Assembly (NCBI GenBank): GCA_963920765.1
Contig: OY987245.1
Coordinates: 17,996,727-18,060,726, forward strand
DNA from: Ulota crispa
Taxonomy: Eukaryota > Streptophyta > Bryopsida > Orthotrichales > Orthotrichaceae
Reading direction: 5' to 3'
Length of the DNA stretch: 64,000 nucleotides
The translations under genes were made by a program, and so were the position numbers. The stretch's first letter is position 1, and every line of letters begins with the position of its first letter. The notes under the pieces are model-generated. The model did no database searches and was not told the origin of the DNA. It saw only the letters and a program-made list of their open reading frames with translations. This document shows positions 32,887 to 45,528 of the stretch, one piece after another.

Positions 32887-33791
32887 TTAGAGACCACCGA
32901 ACCATATTTTGGTTCACCACAGTGGTTTCTAGCCTATAGAGTAAAATCACTCAACAATTTGGAAATTGTTCTTGAAGAATGCTTGTGGTCACAAGAATTT
33001 CGCATCCAATCAAAAATATAACAATGGAATTGGGTATATGAGTTGATAAATAATGGTGTTTATATAGCATGGCCTTAAAATACGTATCCATATTTGGTCA
33101 AAGATGTATTAAAGCAACAACACAATACATCAAACATCCAAAAAGAATGTCACATTTTAATTGTGCAATCTTAAAAAATTTCAAAATGCTTAAGAAATAT
33201 GCATGTATTGTTCTCTATACGGAGGTAGTATAATTGTAGTATTTGAAGATATATTGAAATGGTGCTATCATTTCATCTTAAAAAATTGTCATCTTACATT
33301 TAAGGTCAATTCTTAATTGCTTTCACCGACCCAATTTTCCATAGCATTTATCAAACTTCTTGTAAAATTGTTTTAGGGTAGGGAAGAAAGTGGGATTTTT
33401 GACCCTTTTTGTCCACTTATCTACACCTTGTGATTGCTATTTTTATCTATTTTGTGTGAAACTAGTCTTATTGGAAAGGTTGGGAACCCTGCTTTCTAGG
33501 AATGTAAGGCCCTCTTCAATCAAAGCTGCATGAAGCATTGACATTCAAAACCATACAAGCATAAAAAACTAGAGAATTTCTACATACGTCTCACTCAATC
33601 ATTATAATATTTCACGTCCAATAGTGGATCTAGTTAAAATTTTGATAATTTATAATAGATGAGGTGTTCTTCCCATTTGTACGGTTGGATTATGCAAAAT
33701 AGGTCCACATTTGATTCAATTACGCATTTCAGTTTACTACTCCAGTTTCTAGTAGATTTTGTGAAAATGATTGTTGTCTTTAAAGGCTTAA
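32887..33791. mobile_element. Long TTAA-bounded element, family C, left end lost
   Basis: Homologous throughout to 41270-42184 (agagaccaccg, ttgtgcaatcttaaaaa, cctttttgtccactta, tttgtacggttggat). The left terminal repeat is missing where the pogo-type fragment joins. GTACGGTT at 33679-33686 is 101 nt before the right TTAA (33788-33791). Confidence 0.75.
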
Positions 33792-34648
33792 ACAAGTGCT
33801 ATTATATTCCCATTTGGGTGAATTAAAAATTGCATAAGGGTGATTGCAAGAAACACTAGTACTATTTCATGCCTCCTTGCTCTCTTGGGGGTGCTTTTTG
33901 GCTTGTAATTTTTGCTCAGCAAGTTTTTTTGAGTTGAAATCTCAGAGGAAGGTACATGTCATAGTAATTGACCTTCAGTAATTTTTTCAATTTAAAAAAA
34001 AATTACTATTTTAAATAACCCCCAAATAGGTGTCTACCTTAGCAATTTTGGGGGTTTTTAGTACTATTTTGGGTCCAAAAAAGCAAATCTCATGCCACAA
34101 ATCAGGGAAGTTGTTCATCATAGAGCATTACATGGATACAGAGAAGGGTTTTAAGAAATTGTGAACTCTCTGCTTTCCAGATGCTCTCAAAGTGGGCATC
34201 CTTTGGTCAAGCATTGGAGAAAGAACACTAACTTCCCCATAAAAGCAATTTCATCAGTTCAAGTGTCTCAAATAGAGCAAAAATATTTTCTTTTATTTAT
34301 TTTTTGACTTTTTTTATTATTTTCTAAAAAGCAAAGAGAAAATTGCCTTTTTCTCGATAATTTTTGTCCCTCTATTTTTGTGCATAACTTTTAAAATTTA
34401 TTTTTTTGAGGTCTGAATTTTCCCAAGTATGCTATTTTAAGTGCTTTTTAGATTTTCCATATTTTATTTTATTTAAAAATACATATTTCAAAAGCTCATA
34501 GTACTACCTGTACTATGGCTATTTGCAACAAAATTGGGAGGTGTTTCTTGCAACCACACATAACAATTACGAGTTTGAGGCCTTTATCTAGAATTGGAAC
34601 AAAAATTTAACAAACCAAGCTACAATTCTCTTACTCTATGTCAATTTG
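33792..34648. other. No gene seen
   Basis: Very AT-rich sequence, no supported features. Confidence 0.35.
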
Positions 34649-35546
34649 TTAACCCCTAAATTACCAAGGCCATTTTCTGCCAGAAACCACTCAAAACTGC
34701 CCCTATTGATGCGTTCATCAAAAAATTCAACAAATTGTTGTTCTTCAAAATATAACCATACGATCTTGTAATGCATTTGTAGAACAAGAAGTGGTAAAAA
34801 TTTCGTGACATTTGACCTTACGGATTGAAAGTTATGAGCATCTGAAGAGAAAAGTTTTTTTTTTTTTTTTTCCAATGTGCCCAAAAATTTCAGATGGCTT
34901 TGACCACCATTTGCTGATTTTTTTTGCACTATAGCCCTTGAAGTTGTAATTTTATCTTATAGGTAATCAAGCTAGACCTTTGTACACCAATTTTCAAGGC
35001 AATCAAAGACATGTAACACATCCTAAAAAATACTCCAACACCACTATATGACAAGTTTTGCAAATACACTATGACATTTTTGAGTGAAGTTTCCCACCAC
35101 ATGTTTTTAGATATGGAAAATCCAAACGGTGTGTTTGAAGATAAACATGTACTTCAAATGTAAAAAAAAAAGTTAAAAAACTCAAAATCTCTAAAATACA
35201 GAAGCTCCTAAAGCCCAATTTGACCTCCTAATTGGAAATGAAAGGGACCAGAGACAAAATAATGGGGACCACCAGAGCAACATGTGGCAACCCCTCCTTG
35301 CTCCCCACTCTCCAAAGTCAATATTTTCTCCCTTGCCCAAGTTGCCTCTCAAACTGCTTTTGGCCAAAAAAGCCCATAACTTGTGAATTGTGTGACATAA
35401 TCACATGATTTTTTGCATCCCACAAACCTTATACATTCCTACACTCTTGTAAAAAGTTTTAAAAAATCATGTAAAAATTTGAGGTCACACGAGCCTACCC
35501 AAAATCCCGAAAGTCCCCCAAGGGGACTTTGGTCCTTTAGGAGAAC
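34649..35546. mobile_element. Long TTAA-bounded element, family B, inverted partner of 38026-38927
   Basis: It begins ttaacccctaaattaccaag and ends tttggtcctttaggagaac (the right TTAA has decayed). AACCATAC at 34754-34761 lies 101 nt inside the left TTAA. Over the parts compared it is nearly identical to the inverse of 38026-38927. Confidence 0.82.
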
Positions 35547-36815
35547 AGTGACTATTCTCATGGGCGTGACCTACATTTGCATCCACATTTGTGTTTGTTT
35601 TTGCTCTCATGATTGTTGGATACAAAAATAAATTGATTATGGATAACAAAGTAATTAAATGTGAATTTTGATTAATATGGAGGTACATGCTATATACAAA
35701 GTGGATCTAGACCAATGTAATGTCCAAATAAACTCCATATATAACATGCAACTCCATATCGATTGACATTTAGGTCTATGGTTTTGGATGACAAGATAAT
35801 AGTTTTGAGTTACAAGTGCAATGCATTTGAATGCCAATAGATTTGAAAGTAGGTTTAATGGATGATATTAAATAGTTTTGCAATACCATGAGTAAATAAC
35901 AAAGCAGGTGAACACACCATTCAAGTATGTCAAGCATGGTATTTTGTCATCTTTTAGGACAGTTATGAGTGCTTCATCTTATTATTTAAGTAAATGTTCA
36001 AGCTAGTTTTTTAAGCGTATGAGCACAATGAAGTCTTTAGTAAGAGTATTTTTTTAACATCTCCTACACACAACTATATGTTTTCAATGATTTTGGACTT
36101 TGTGAGAAATATTTGTGAACAAATGCTTACAATTGAAACTTTTAAATTGATACAAATATTTTTGGTTTCCTCTTACTTACTTAACAATTTTTTTTTTGAA
36201 GTTCATCAATTGATTTTCCTACTCCAAAGTCCTTAGTTTCACGCTTATGGTTGTTGCTACCTTTCAACATGAACTTTCAAACCTTGGACAGTTTGTATTT
36301 GTACCAAGTATAAAATCACTTTGATATAAATGTTTGTTTCAAATTGTATAAGCCCTTATATAATTTGGAAACATTTCCACCTCTAGGATTATATAACCAT
36401 GTGAACCTTTGTAAAGTTTCATCTTATCTATTTGAGCGAAGTTTTCTCCGTATGATCTTATCCATTTGAATAGACAACTTGTGCACGCAGCTTTGTATTG
36501 CTATTGTATATGGGGCTCTGGTAGATCACTTAGCGCATTTCACAAATGACGTGCGGCATAACATAGGGAGGAATTTATTTATTGGAGATCCAAATCATAA
36601 TAGAATTACAAATAATAAAGGGAACATTCAAAGTGGTAAATCTAGTATAAGTAATATAGGGTCCTTAGAAATATGGGACATTACTTTTTTATATATATAA
36701 TATAGGGGTGATATATATAAGGATATTTTCACATTTGGTGTTAAAGTTTAGGGTTTAGGGTGATGAATGTACTCTAAAGGTATGTCCAAATACATTCAAT
36801 TTTCCTTTGCTAATA
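35547..36815. other. No gene seen; one copy of the intron foldback unit
   Basis: AT-rich. At 35732-35758 catatataacatgcaactcc repeats the unit found in the RETICULATA-RELATED intron. At about 36240 a single family E end (cacgcttatgg) occurs. Confidence 0.4.
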
Positions 36816-36945
36816 CCCCTCTTAACAGCAAGCGTTAACATATCGTAAGAGTATCCTATGCAATAGCACTATTGGGACTAATTCCCCTCTTAACAGCAAG
36901 TGTTAACATATCGTAAGAGTATCCTATGCAATATTGTTGGGACTG
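36816..36945. repeat. Tandem duplication, 68-bp unit, two copies
   Basis: cccctcttaacagcaag followed by gttaacatatcgtaagag and tatcctatgcaata occurs from 36816 and again from 36884 with few changes. The second copy is shorter. Confidence 0.85.
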
Positions 36946-37243
36946 CTGTATTTAGTATGGTCTTTTGGGGCTCATCCTAAATCCCTATGTGACAGGACGT
37001 TCACTATATCCATGAAGTTGCAACAGAAGTTGATTACGGAAATAAACAATTGGTGCTGGGACTCAAGCTCTTTGTTCTTTGAGTGATTATGAATTGTCTT
37101 CCTTTCAAATCTAGTACATGAAGTTCTTTCACATGATTTGCTTTGATGTATAGTTGCTTGTGAATTCTTTAGGTTGAGAAATAATCTTATTCCATTGTAT
37201 TTTTTAGTTAGAATATGCTCTCCCTTTCATCTCATCACTTTCC
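36946..37243. other. No gene seen
   Basis: AT-rich sequence with no supported gene. Confidence 0.3.
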
Positions 37244-37487
37244 CTAACCCCTAAAGGATGTTGATGTATTGTGTACTCTCTTGTGTTGTATACGGATGGG
37301 ATATCTAGGTAGCACATAAGTCCCATTGGAGTTGTAAATTTAAACCAGTCATAAACATTTTTATGATAAACTAGGATTTTTTGGGGAATTTTTGACATTT
37401 GTCATATAACCATTTTTTCAAGTATTAAATGATTTTTTTAATGAACATAGACAACATTTTTGGTAGGCAACATCCTTTAGGGGTTAA
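37244..37487. mobile_element. Short TTAA-bounded MITE, family S
   Basis: The ends are ctaacccctaaaggatgttg and caacatcctttaggggttaa. The interior (gttgtatacggatgggata, aagtattaaatgatttt) matches 12824-13070. Confidence 0.8.
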
Positions 37488-38025
37488 GAATTTATTTTTT
37501 CCCTTATAAATAAAATAGCCTAGTAAAAAATGGTATCTCTAAACTTGTATAAGTAATTATAGAGTATCCTAAAATAGGCCAATTTTTCAAATTATATAAT
37601 TATAGAGGTCTTATTATTCTTGCCTAGGAAGTAAATAGCCCCCTATAAATTACCTCCTCGCCGCATGTGGGGTACCCAAACATACAAAGAGTGATCTACC
37701 TAAGATATGGGGGCTATTGGAAAAGAGTCCCATGGCCAATTATAGCTAAGCTGCATTCTAATGTTTTTTTTTTCCCCATCTTGAGATAAGGTTGTTAGGT
37801 TGCAAGGCTATTGTACCCATCTCAACTTACCTTGGTGATACTCATATAATACTATTTTGAAATGATGTATACATTTGGTTTCAACTTTTAAGCATGGTAG
37901 ATACCTTGATTGATCAAAATCAATATACCCAAATTTTTGAAACCATACAAAGGGTTTTAAAATATTGACATGTCAAGGTTTCAAACCTTTTAATGGTTCT
38001 TGTATGGTTACAGAGTGATTTCATG
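37488..38025. other. No gene seen
   Basis: AT-rich spacer between two TTAA-bounded elements. Confidence 0.35.
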
Positions 38026-38927
38026 GTAACCCCTAAAGCCCCAATGTCCCCTTGAGGGATTTTCGGGATTTTGGATAGGCTCATGTGACCTCAAATTTTT
38101 ACATGATTTTTTAAAACTTTTTACAAGAGTGTAGGAATGTATAAGGTTTGTGGGATGCAAAAAATCATGTGATTATGTCACACAATTCACAAGTTATGGG
38201 TTTTTTTTGGCCAAAAGTAGTTTGAGAGGCAACTTGGGCAAGGGAGAAAATATTGACTTTGGAGAGTGGGGAGCAAGGAGGGGTTGCCACATGTTGCTCT
38301 GGTGGTCCCTATTATTTTGTCTCTGGTCCCTTTCATTTCCAATTAGGAGGTCAAATTGGGCTTTAGAAGCTTCTGTATTTTAGAGATTTTGAGTTTTTTA
38401 ACTTTTTTTTTTTACATTTGAAGTACATGTTTATCTTCAAACACACCGTTTGGATTTTCCATATCTAAAAACATGTGGTGGGAAACTTCACTCAAAAATG
38501 TCATAGTGTATTTGCAAAACTTGTCATATAGTGGTGTTGGAGTATTTTTTAGGATGTGTTACATGTCTTTGATTGCCTTGAAAATTGGTGTACAAAGGTC
38601 TAGCTTGATTACCTATAAGATAAAATTACAACTTCAAGGGCTATAGTGCAAAAAAAATCAGCAAATGGTGGTCAAAGCCATCTGAAATTTTTGGGCACAT
38701 TGGAAAAAAAAAAAAAAAAAACTTTTCTCTTCAGATGCTCATAACTTTCAATCCGTAAGGTCAAATGTCACGAAATTTTTACCACTTCTTGTTCTACAAA
38801 TGCATTACAAGATCGTATGGTTATATTTTGAAGAACAACAATTTGTTGAATTTTTTGATGAACGCATCAATAGGGGCAGTTTTGAGTGGTTTCTGGCAGA
38901 AAATGGCCTTGGTAGTTTAGGGGTTAA
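38026..38927. mobile_element. Long TTAA-bounded element, family B
   Basis: It begins gtaacccctaaagcccc and ends ggtagtttaggggttaa. It carries GTATGGTT at 38815-38822, 101 nt before the right TTAA. It forms an inverted pair with 34649-35546. No coding frame. Confidence 0.82.
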
Positions 38928-39234
38928 GGTTGTTGCAACCTTATATACAGTGGGTTGTATGCCAAAATTAATTGGAATGATGCAATCTACATAGATTGAA
39001 ATGTGATCACTGATTCATAATAGGCAATAACCTATTATAATTATCATTGTTAGATTTTGTACATACTTGATATACATTAAGTCATTGTAAAATATATAGC
39101 ACAAGACCAAAGTTTGTGAATAACAATCTTGTACAACTTTGGTATGCAGAATATTGGAAGGTATTTTCAAAGCATTGAGAGATGTGCTAAAATTTGAGAA
39201 AAATGTACATGAATGTTGGGGAAAATTTCCAATC
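38928..39234. other. No gene seen
   Basis: Short AT-rich spacer. Confidence 0.3.
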
Positions 39235-40454
39235 TTAACCCCTAAAGGACCTTGAGGACAAAATGTGTCTTTGACCAATTTTTGAAGTTAAATAAAACCT
39301 TACCAAAGCACTATTTTTAGTAGTTTAAATTTTTGATTTTTTTAAAAGTTTAGTTTTAGTTTCAAAAATCTTAATTTACAAATGATTGGTTATGATTTTT
39401 CTATTCAAGATTTTGTGCACGTGTGTTCATTGGAATCTTGACTTTATGTAGTGTTAAGGGCTCTTGGGAATGAGCCTCAAAAACTTTAGATCTTTGAGAA
39501 AAAATCAGATTAAAAACTCATTTAAAAAAATTGTAGAGTAAATTTTGAGAAGTCATAAATTGATTGGAGTTATGCATGTTAAGCCCTTTAACCTCATATT
39601 TTCTTGGTGACCAAGTTTTTAAATTTGGCATGTGAAAAGAAGATTTAAAGACTTCAAATCACTTTCACAGTTTTAACACCTTCATGATCAAACATTATAA
39701 TCTTTCAATCCATAAGAGATATTGTTGTGTTTTTTTTTCTAGAGTGATCTTTAACATGTGTAGATTGATTTTAGGGAAAATATCAAAAACACCCCTCAAT
39801 CCTTTCAAAATATCAAATATGCCCCTATATTATTTGAAATATAAAAAATACCCCTGGCTTTGGGTAGGAATATCAATTATACCCCTAGTTCTTTGAGACT
39901 TTTAATTATTATGAAATATCAAATATATCCTTGGATTATTTGAATTATAAAATTATACTTAATTCTTGTGTGCATCTTTCTAATTTTTTGTAAATACTTG
40001 GATAATAATAGAAAGTACAAAAACTAAATGTAAGCTAAATGCAAGCCAAATCTTGGAAGCAAGCTCTTCAAGCTCTATATAGGGTGTTTGCATGTGAGTC
40101 TGTTGTGGTCAAAGCCATTGCAATGATTACATAGTAATTTTTGTTGTCATTTTTACATTTTAAAATAGTTGTAATAAAGAGGCAAAAAAAACTAGGGATT
40201 TCAATGATATTCTCAAAGATAACTAGGGATATAATTGATATTCCTACATAAAGCTAGGAGTATATTTGATATTTCAAATAATATAGGGGTATATTTGATA
40301 TTTTGAAAGAATTGAGGGATATTTTTGATATTTTTGCTTGATTTTATATGGTTACAATTCAAAAAGAATTAATACAACTTATCAAAATGTTGACATTTTT
40401 GTTCAAATTAGAGCACTATAAGCTCAAGAAATTCCAGGGTCTTTTAGGGGTTAA
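39235..40454. mobile_element. Long TTAA-bounded element with a nested Mutator-type MITE
   Basis: It begins ttaacccctaaaggacctt and ends gggtcttttaggggttaa. Without the nested MITE (39774-40337 plus one 9-bp repeat) it would be about 650 bp. The interior (tctattcaagattttgtgca, tttcacagttttaacacct) is homologous to 62514-63166, whose terminal repeats are different. The conserved octamer is degenerate here (ATATGGTT at 40346-40353, 97 nt from TTAA). Confidence 0.8.
39774..40337. mobile_element. Mutator-type MITE, family Q, nested, with perfect 9-bp duplication
   Basis: It is flanked by TTGATTTTA at 39765-39773 and 40338-40346. The arms pair for over 100 bp (aaaatatcaaaaacacccct against agggatatttttgatatttt). 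The homologous site in 62514-63166 lacks it (ctagtttgaatttgtacgg), giving a natural empty site. Confidence 0.9.
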
Positions 40455-40522
40455 AAGATATGAAAAGTTGTGATTACATGAGTGGTCCACAACTAGTTAA
40501 ATGTGTCACACACATTCTATTA

Positions 40523-40932
40523 GAGGATTGATATGTCTACCACACCCTTTTAGCTATTCTACCACATCCAAGGGATAAGTTTTAGATTTCTACCATCAAA
40601 AAGCTGAATTTGAGAATTTGGAATTCAGATTTGGACTTAGAGACCGTGATGTTGTCTAGAATCATAAAAAGGTTCTAATTGAACAACATCTAATGAAAAA
40701 GCTTATTTTTTTATAAACAAAAGTAAAAGTAATAATTTTCCCCTGAGCTAAGCTTTTTCATGGGGTATTGTTCAATTAGAACCTTTTTACGATTCTAAAC
40801 AAAATCACAAACTCTAAGTCCAAAGCTGTATCCCAAATTCTCAAATTCAGCTTTTTGATGGTAGAAATCTAAAATTTACCCCAAGGTGTGGTAGAATAGC
40901 TGAAAGGGTGTGATAGACATATCAATCCCCAT
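40523..40932. mobile_element. Mutator-type MITE, family H, with perfect 9-bp duplication
   Basis: It is flanked by ATTCTATTA at 40514-40522 and 40933-40941. The ends are gaggattgatatgtctacca and atagacatatcaatcccc. The interior (tttgatggtagaaatctaaaa, gaatttgagaatttggaatt) matches 11251-11661. Confidence 0.9.
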
Positions 40933-40941
40933 TCTATTATT

Positions 40942-41269
40942 TATTGGTTTTGTGACAGAGGTATGCTTAGATTTTCATTGTTCGAATTGTGGAGAGAATC
41001 ATGTACTACAGAAGTTTATTTGCTTATTATATTTAGTGGTACCTAAATCTAGATACTGATGAAAAGTAACATGAATTGGTTTTATATTAGTAACAATCTT
41101 TCATTAGACCATCAAAAATACGTGGTGTTTGTATATTTTAGATTTCAATATACGGTATTAGTGATTAAAACTGTTCCTGGACCTTTTAATTTTTAATTTT
41201 TTATATAATTTGTTTTATCTCCAATAGAAAGTATGTTTAGGGAGCTTTCTAAAGCAGTCTTTGACATAC
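40942..41269. other. No gene seen
   Basis: Short AT-rich spacer. Confidence 0.3.
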
Positions 41270-42184
41270 TTAACCCGTAACCCTTTAGAGACCACCGTAC
41301 CATATTTTAGTTCGGGAGAGTAGTTTTTGACCTATACAGTAAAATTGCTCAATAATTTGGAAAATCATGTTGAAGAACACTTGTAATCACAAGAATTTTG
41401 CATCCAACCCAAAAAACAATTACGGAATCGGAGTTGATAAATAATGGTGTTTATATATCATGGCCTCAAAATACATATTCATATTTGGTCAAAGATGGAT
41501 CAAAGCAACAACACAATACATCAAACATCCAAGAAGAATGCCACACTTCAATTGTGCAATCTTAAAAAAAATTCAAATTGCTTAAGGAATACACTTGTAT
41601 TGTTTCTCTATATGATAGTAGTACAATTGTAGTATTTGAGAATCCATTGAATTGATGCTATCATTTTATTTAAAAAAAGTTCATCCTATATTTAAGGCCA
41701 ATTTTTGATAGCTTTCACCAATCGGATTTTCCATAACAATTATCAAATTTCTTATAGAACCGTTTTAGGGTAGCAAAGAAAATGGGATTTTTGACCCTTT
41801 TTGTCCACTTAGCTACACCTTGTGATTGCTGTTTTTGTCTATTTTGAGTGAAACTCGTCTTGTTGGAAAGGAGGGAAACCCCGCTTTTTAGAAATGTAAG
41901 GCTCTCCTCAATCAAAACTTGCATGAAGCATTGACATTCAAAACCATACAAGCATGTAAAACTAGAGATTTTCCTTGTATAGCTCACTCAATCATTATAA
42001 TATTTCACCTCCAACGGTAGATCTAGTTGAAATTTTGAAACATTACAACAAACAAAGTGCCCTTCACATTTGTACGGTTGGATGATTGAAAATGGGTCCA
42101 TATTTGATTCAAATGCACATCTAATTTTATTGCCCCTATTAGAGGTGGATTTTGGGAATATGTGTGTGGTCTTTAAAGGGTTAA
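41270..42184. mobile_element. Long TTAA-bounded element, family C, complete
   Basis: It begins ttaacccgtaaccctttaga and ends ctttaaagggttaa. GTACGGTT at 42072-42079 is 101 nt before the right TTAA. The right TTAA (42181-42184) also begins the next element. Confidence 0.78.
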
Positions 42185-43036
42185 AGGTCCGTGCATCCAA
42201 AAAGTGGATGCGCCGTGGTCAATCCTAATTGTAACTTTCAAAATATCAGTTTTTGGTGCATGGTTTAAACCAAGAAACTGAAGCTTGACAAGTTTTCTTT
42301 TTATTCCATTTATTTCTTTTGAAAATTGTCAAAAACAAAAAAAGTTATTGTCATTGAAAGCTCCAAGTGTTAGAATTCAAATAACACAATATAGTGTGTT
42401 TTTCATTCATATTTTCTACATTTTAAATGCGTTTTAAAATTTGAACTACAAAACTATGTTTTTCATTCTACCATTCATTTATGGTAGAAATTATGGATGT
42501 TTTTAACATATGTTCTGACTGATATGATTTAATTCTACATTTAGCTTCAAAAATTTGCAATAATTCAAAATTTCCATCAAATTTATCAAAAATAATAATG
42601 TAAATAGAAATTAAATGTTTCTTCCAGCAAAAAATATTGAATTTTTAAAAATTAATTAAATATAAGGATAAACTTGGTGTGATAGTCAAATTTGACTTTG
42701 AATTCTTTGTTGTGGCTGTTTTGGGTGAAAAAAATAAAACAACCAATTGGAATTTTTTCACACTAATCTTTAATGTTGTTTGTACCTCTTGAAAAAAATT
42801 CAAGTAAATTGGATTTTTTTTGCTATTTTAACTTATTTTTGTTCATTTTTTGAAAAGAAAATGATAATAATTACAATTTTTCATGAAACAAATTGAAATT
42901 TCCTACTGTGATACATCATTCATTGTTTCAAGCAATAAAAATAAAAATAAATTGTTTGAACACAATTTAAAAGAAAAAATTGAGCTTAAACACAAAGATT
43001 GACCATTTCAAAATGAATCAACTCCTTTAGGGGTTA
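42181..43036. mobile_element. Long TTAA-bounded element joined to 41270-42184
   Basis: The left end ttaaaggtccgtgc is shortened (CCCC missing). The right end is actcctttaggggttaa. The interior is very AT-rich. The conserved octamer was not found at the expected place, so this may be another family. Confidence 0.55.
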
Positions 43037-43091
43037 ACCATATAGGGACTATTTGCGTAATAATGGACTTCCCATATTCCTATACATCTAA

Positions 43092-43633
43092 AGGCCGCTT
43101 CACACTATGGCTAAAGGTCAAGAGGCTGTCGATTTCCACCAATCAAATTGCAAGAAATCAAGTGTTTGGCCTCTTAGCCCTTCACACTAGAGGTCAAAGT
43201 CCAAAGTCCCTCACCCCCATGACATCACTCTTTCATCCAAAACGACGGCCTCTCAAGAAAAGTTTGGGTCAAGCAAAAATGGAGACCCAAACTATGGTTG
43301 AGAGGCCATCAATTTTTTTTCATAAAATAATCAAAAGTTGACAAGATCTTGGCCAATAAATTTGGAAGGTCTAATAAATGCTATGACTTTGGACTTTGGG
43401 CTTGGTCTTTGAAGGCCTCACACTATAGCCATTCAAGTTGAAAGGCCATGGAAGCTCATTGCCAAGAGTTTGGCCTTTGGACTTGGCCTTTGGAGGCTTC
43501 ACACTAAGGATTGCCAAAGGTGTCAAAAACAAAATTTATTTCCTACTTTCAGCCCTTTCTTTGGCTCTCAACAAAGTCTAGCCACTCAATCCCATGGCTT
43601 TTCAACTTGGTTGGCCATAGTATGAAGCGGCCC
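43092..43633. mobile_element. Foldback MITE with GGCCGCTTCACACTA ends, TAA duplication
   Basis: aggccgcttcacactatggc pairs with gccatagtatgaagcggccc, with TAA at 43089-43091 and 43634-43636. The module ggcct(c/t)cacacta recurs inside (about 43184, 43412 and 43488). PIF/Harbinger-like by the 3-bp duplication. Confidence 0.8.
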
Positions 43634-43636
43634 TAA

Positions 43637-44535
43637 ATTCCTCCCCATGTCTTGCATGTATACTTAGTGTTTTGGATATATCTCTTCATGTTTTGCAAGT
43701 ATATGCAAGCATCTTCTTCTGTTTAATAAGTTTTTTTCAAATTTTTGCAAATAAAAGCACATGTTGGATTATGATGTATTTAACTAAACATGAACTATTC
43801 AAAAATAAAAAGTAATTATCCAATTGCAAAAATCAATAATTCTCCTTGTACAATACAAATTAGGAGGAGATTTGTGCAAAACCTTAGGAATTATTGTCCA
43901 AGATATAAGATATATGTGCAATATATTGAGAGGTTTGTGCAAATATTGGGAGACCTATGTAAAACATTGAGAGATCTCTACATAACATTGGAAGATTGTG
44001 CAAAACATTGAGATGTAGATACATGCAAAAATTTGAGAAATTTGTGTCCATTAATATTTGGAGATCTTCTTATATTTTGCAGACAAAGTTTTAAATTACA
44101 CAAATATTTCAAAATTAGTTAAATATGACATGATTATTACTTTGTGGACTGTGAATGTTCTAGAAATTATAGTTGAACATGACATAGTTGTTGACTTGAA
44201 CCTAGATGATATAGTCACAATATAGATAAAAATGTTATAAGGATAAAAAAATCTCTAAACAAACTAAAACTTAATGTAAATGGGAATAAAACAAAAAAGC
44301 ATTGTATTTTTGCTTTATAAATTGAAATCAAAGAAAGCCCCTTAAATAGTCTTAGGTTTGAATGTCTTCACCACCATGGCACCTACCAATTGTGATTCAT
44401 TCAACTTTGGTAGGAGTAGTTGAGGACCTTTTAGGTTAGGTAGTCAAGAAGGCTATTGGTAAATGGGTGACTGAAGGAAGCAATTCAAGAAGTTGTTTAG
44501 GAAAGGGGTGATATGTATGTGAATAGGACTTTCTC
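43637..44535. other. No gene seen; small degenerate tandem repeat
   Basis: At 43925-44035 a phrase like gagagatttgtgcaaaacatt recurs several times imperfectly. Otherwise AT-rich. Confidence 0.4.
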
Positions 44536-44730
44536 TTAACCCATGAGCGCCCAGCTCAAAGTTTGATTTAGGCAGACCTACTCAAACTCACAAGCCTGTG
44601 GTTTTTACAAAACTAAGATACTATAGCTCATGTGAAACCAATCATAATCACTAGGAACCCTAGTACCCCACTCCATGTCATATGCGTACCACCCTACCCT
44701 AGTTTTAGTACATCATACTAGCATGACTTA
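44536..44730. mobile_element. TTAA-bounded element, family N, right end unclear
   Basis: It begins ttaacccatgagcgcccag. The interior (tcacaagcctgtggttttta, aatcataatcactaggaacc) matches the inverse of 57806-58046. No right TTAA was fixed. Confidence 0.55.
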
Positions 44731-45528
44731 GGTACCTATTTTCAAATTTCCTAGAGGAAGTATAATTCCTCTAGGGTGCTCAAGGGAGAATGGTCAATAA
44801 AATTTAGACATTGAATTACAAAAATCTCTACAAGAAAACTCATTTAAGTTAGCAAATACACTTAAATGAATATGGACTATTTATGTAATTCTAGACCCCA
44901 TATTCAAAATACAAGAGATCTCTTGATGTTGAAGAATACATCTCCAAATATAGGCACCACACATTTTTTTTAGTCTTGTATAGGCCTCCTACAATGTTTT
45001 GTAGTTTAGGGTAATATTTTTGTCCTTTACATAGTACAGAATTGGGAAAAATGGCATGCTAGAGCTCTTCCTTTTGTGTTGTGTAACTGTTGAAAAAGTA
45101 ATCTTTATTTTGAAGTAGTTTTCCTATAGTTTCACAAGTATATGTATCCAAACAGTGTGCATAATTGAATCATACCAATGAATAAAAATGCACATTGATT
45201 CACAAAGTAGTCTATTTGTGCCACTTGAAGAAGCCACAAGAAGAAGATTGCAAAGTTCAAGCATTGGTTTTGGATGCTCTTGGGCCTCTTGGATCGGTCA
45301 TCCTAGTGGTCTGTCAAATTTGGTGGTTTTGGCTATGAGCTATAGATTAGCGGTTGGCTTGTGTATTATAGTAGTTTTGGGACCACAACAAGACTACAAG
45401 TTCCCTAACCATGGAGAACTTGGGAGTCTTGCCACATTAGCAATGTGACATGGTTGACATATGCTTTAGCAAAAAATATTATCATAACTTTAAAAACTAA
45501 TTTTAAATTATTAAAAAAACTAATTTTA
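44731..45528. other. No gene seen
   Basis: A balanced-composition patch at 45188-45448 is open for 86 codons on the plus strand but resembles no family I know. Confidence 0.35.

Noticed and set aside
36940..37070. tgttgggact...ttggtgctgggactcaag as an LTR end with primer-binding site
   Set aside because: No second LTR, no polypurine tract and no gag-pol sequence were found.
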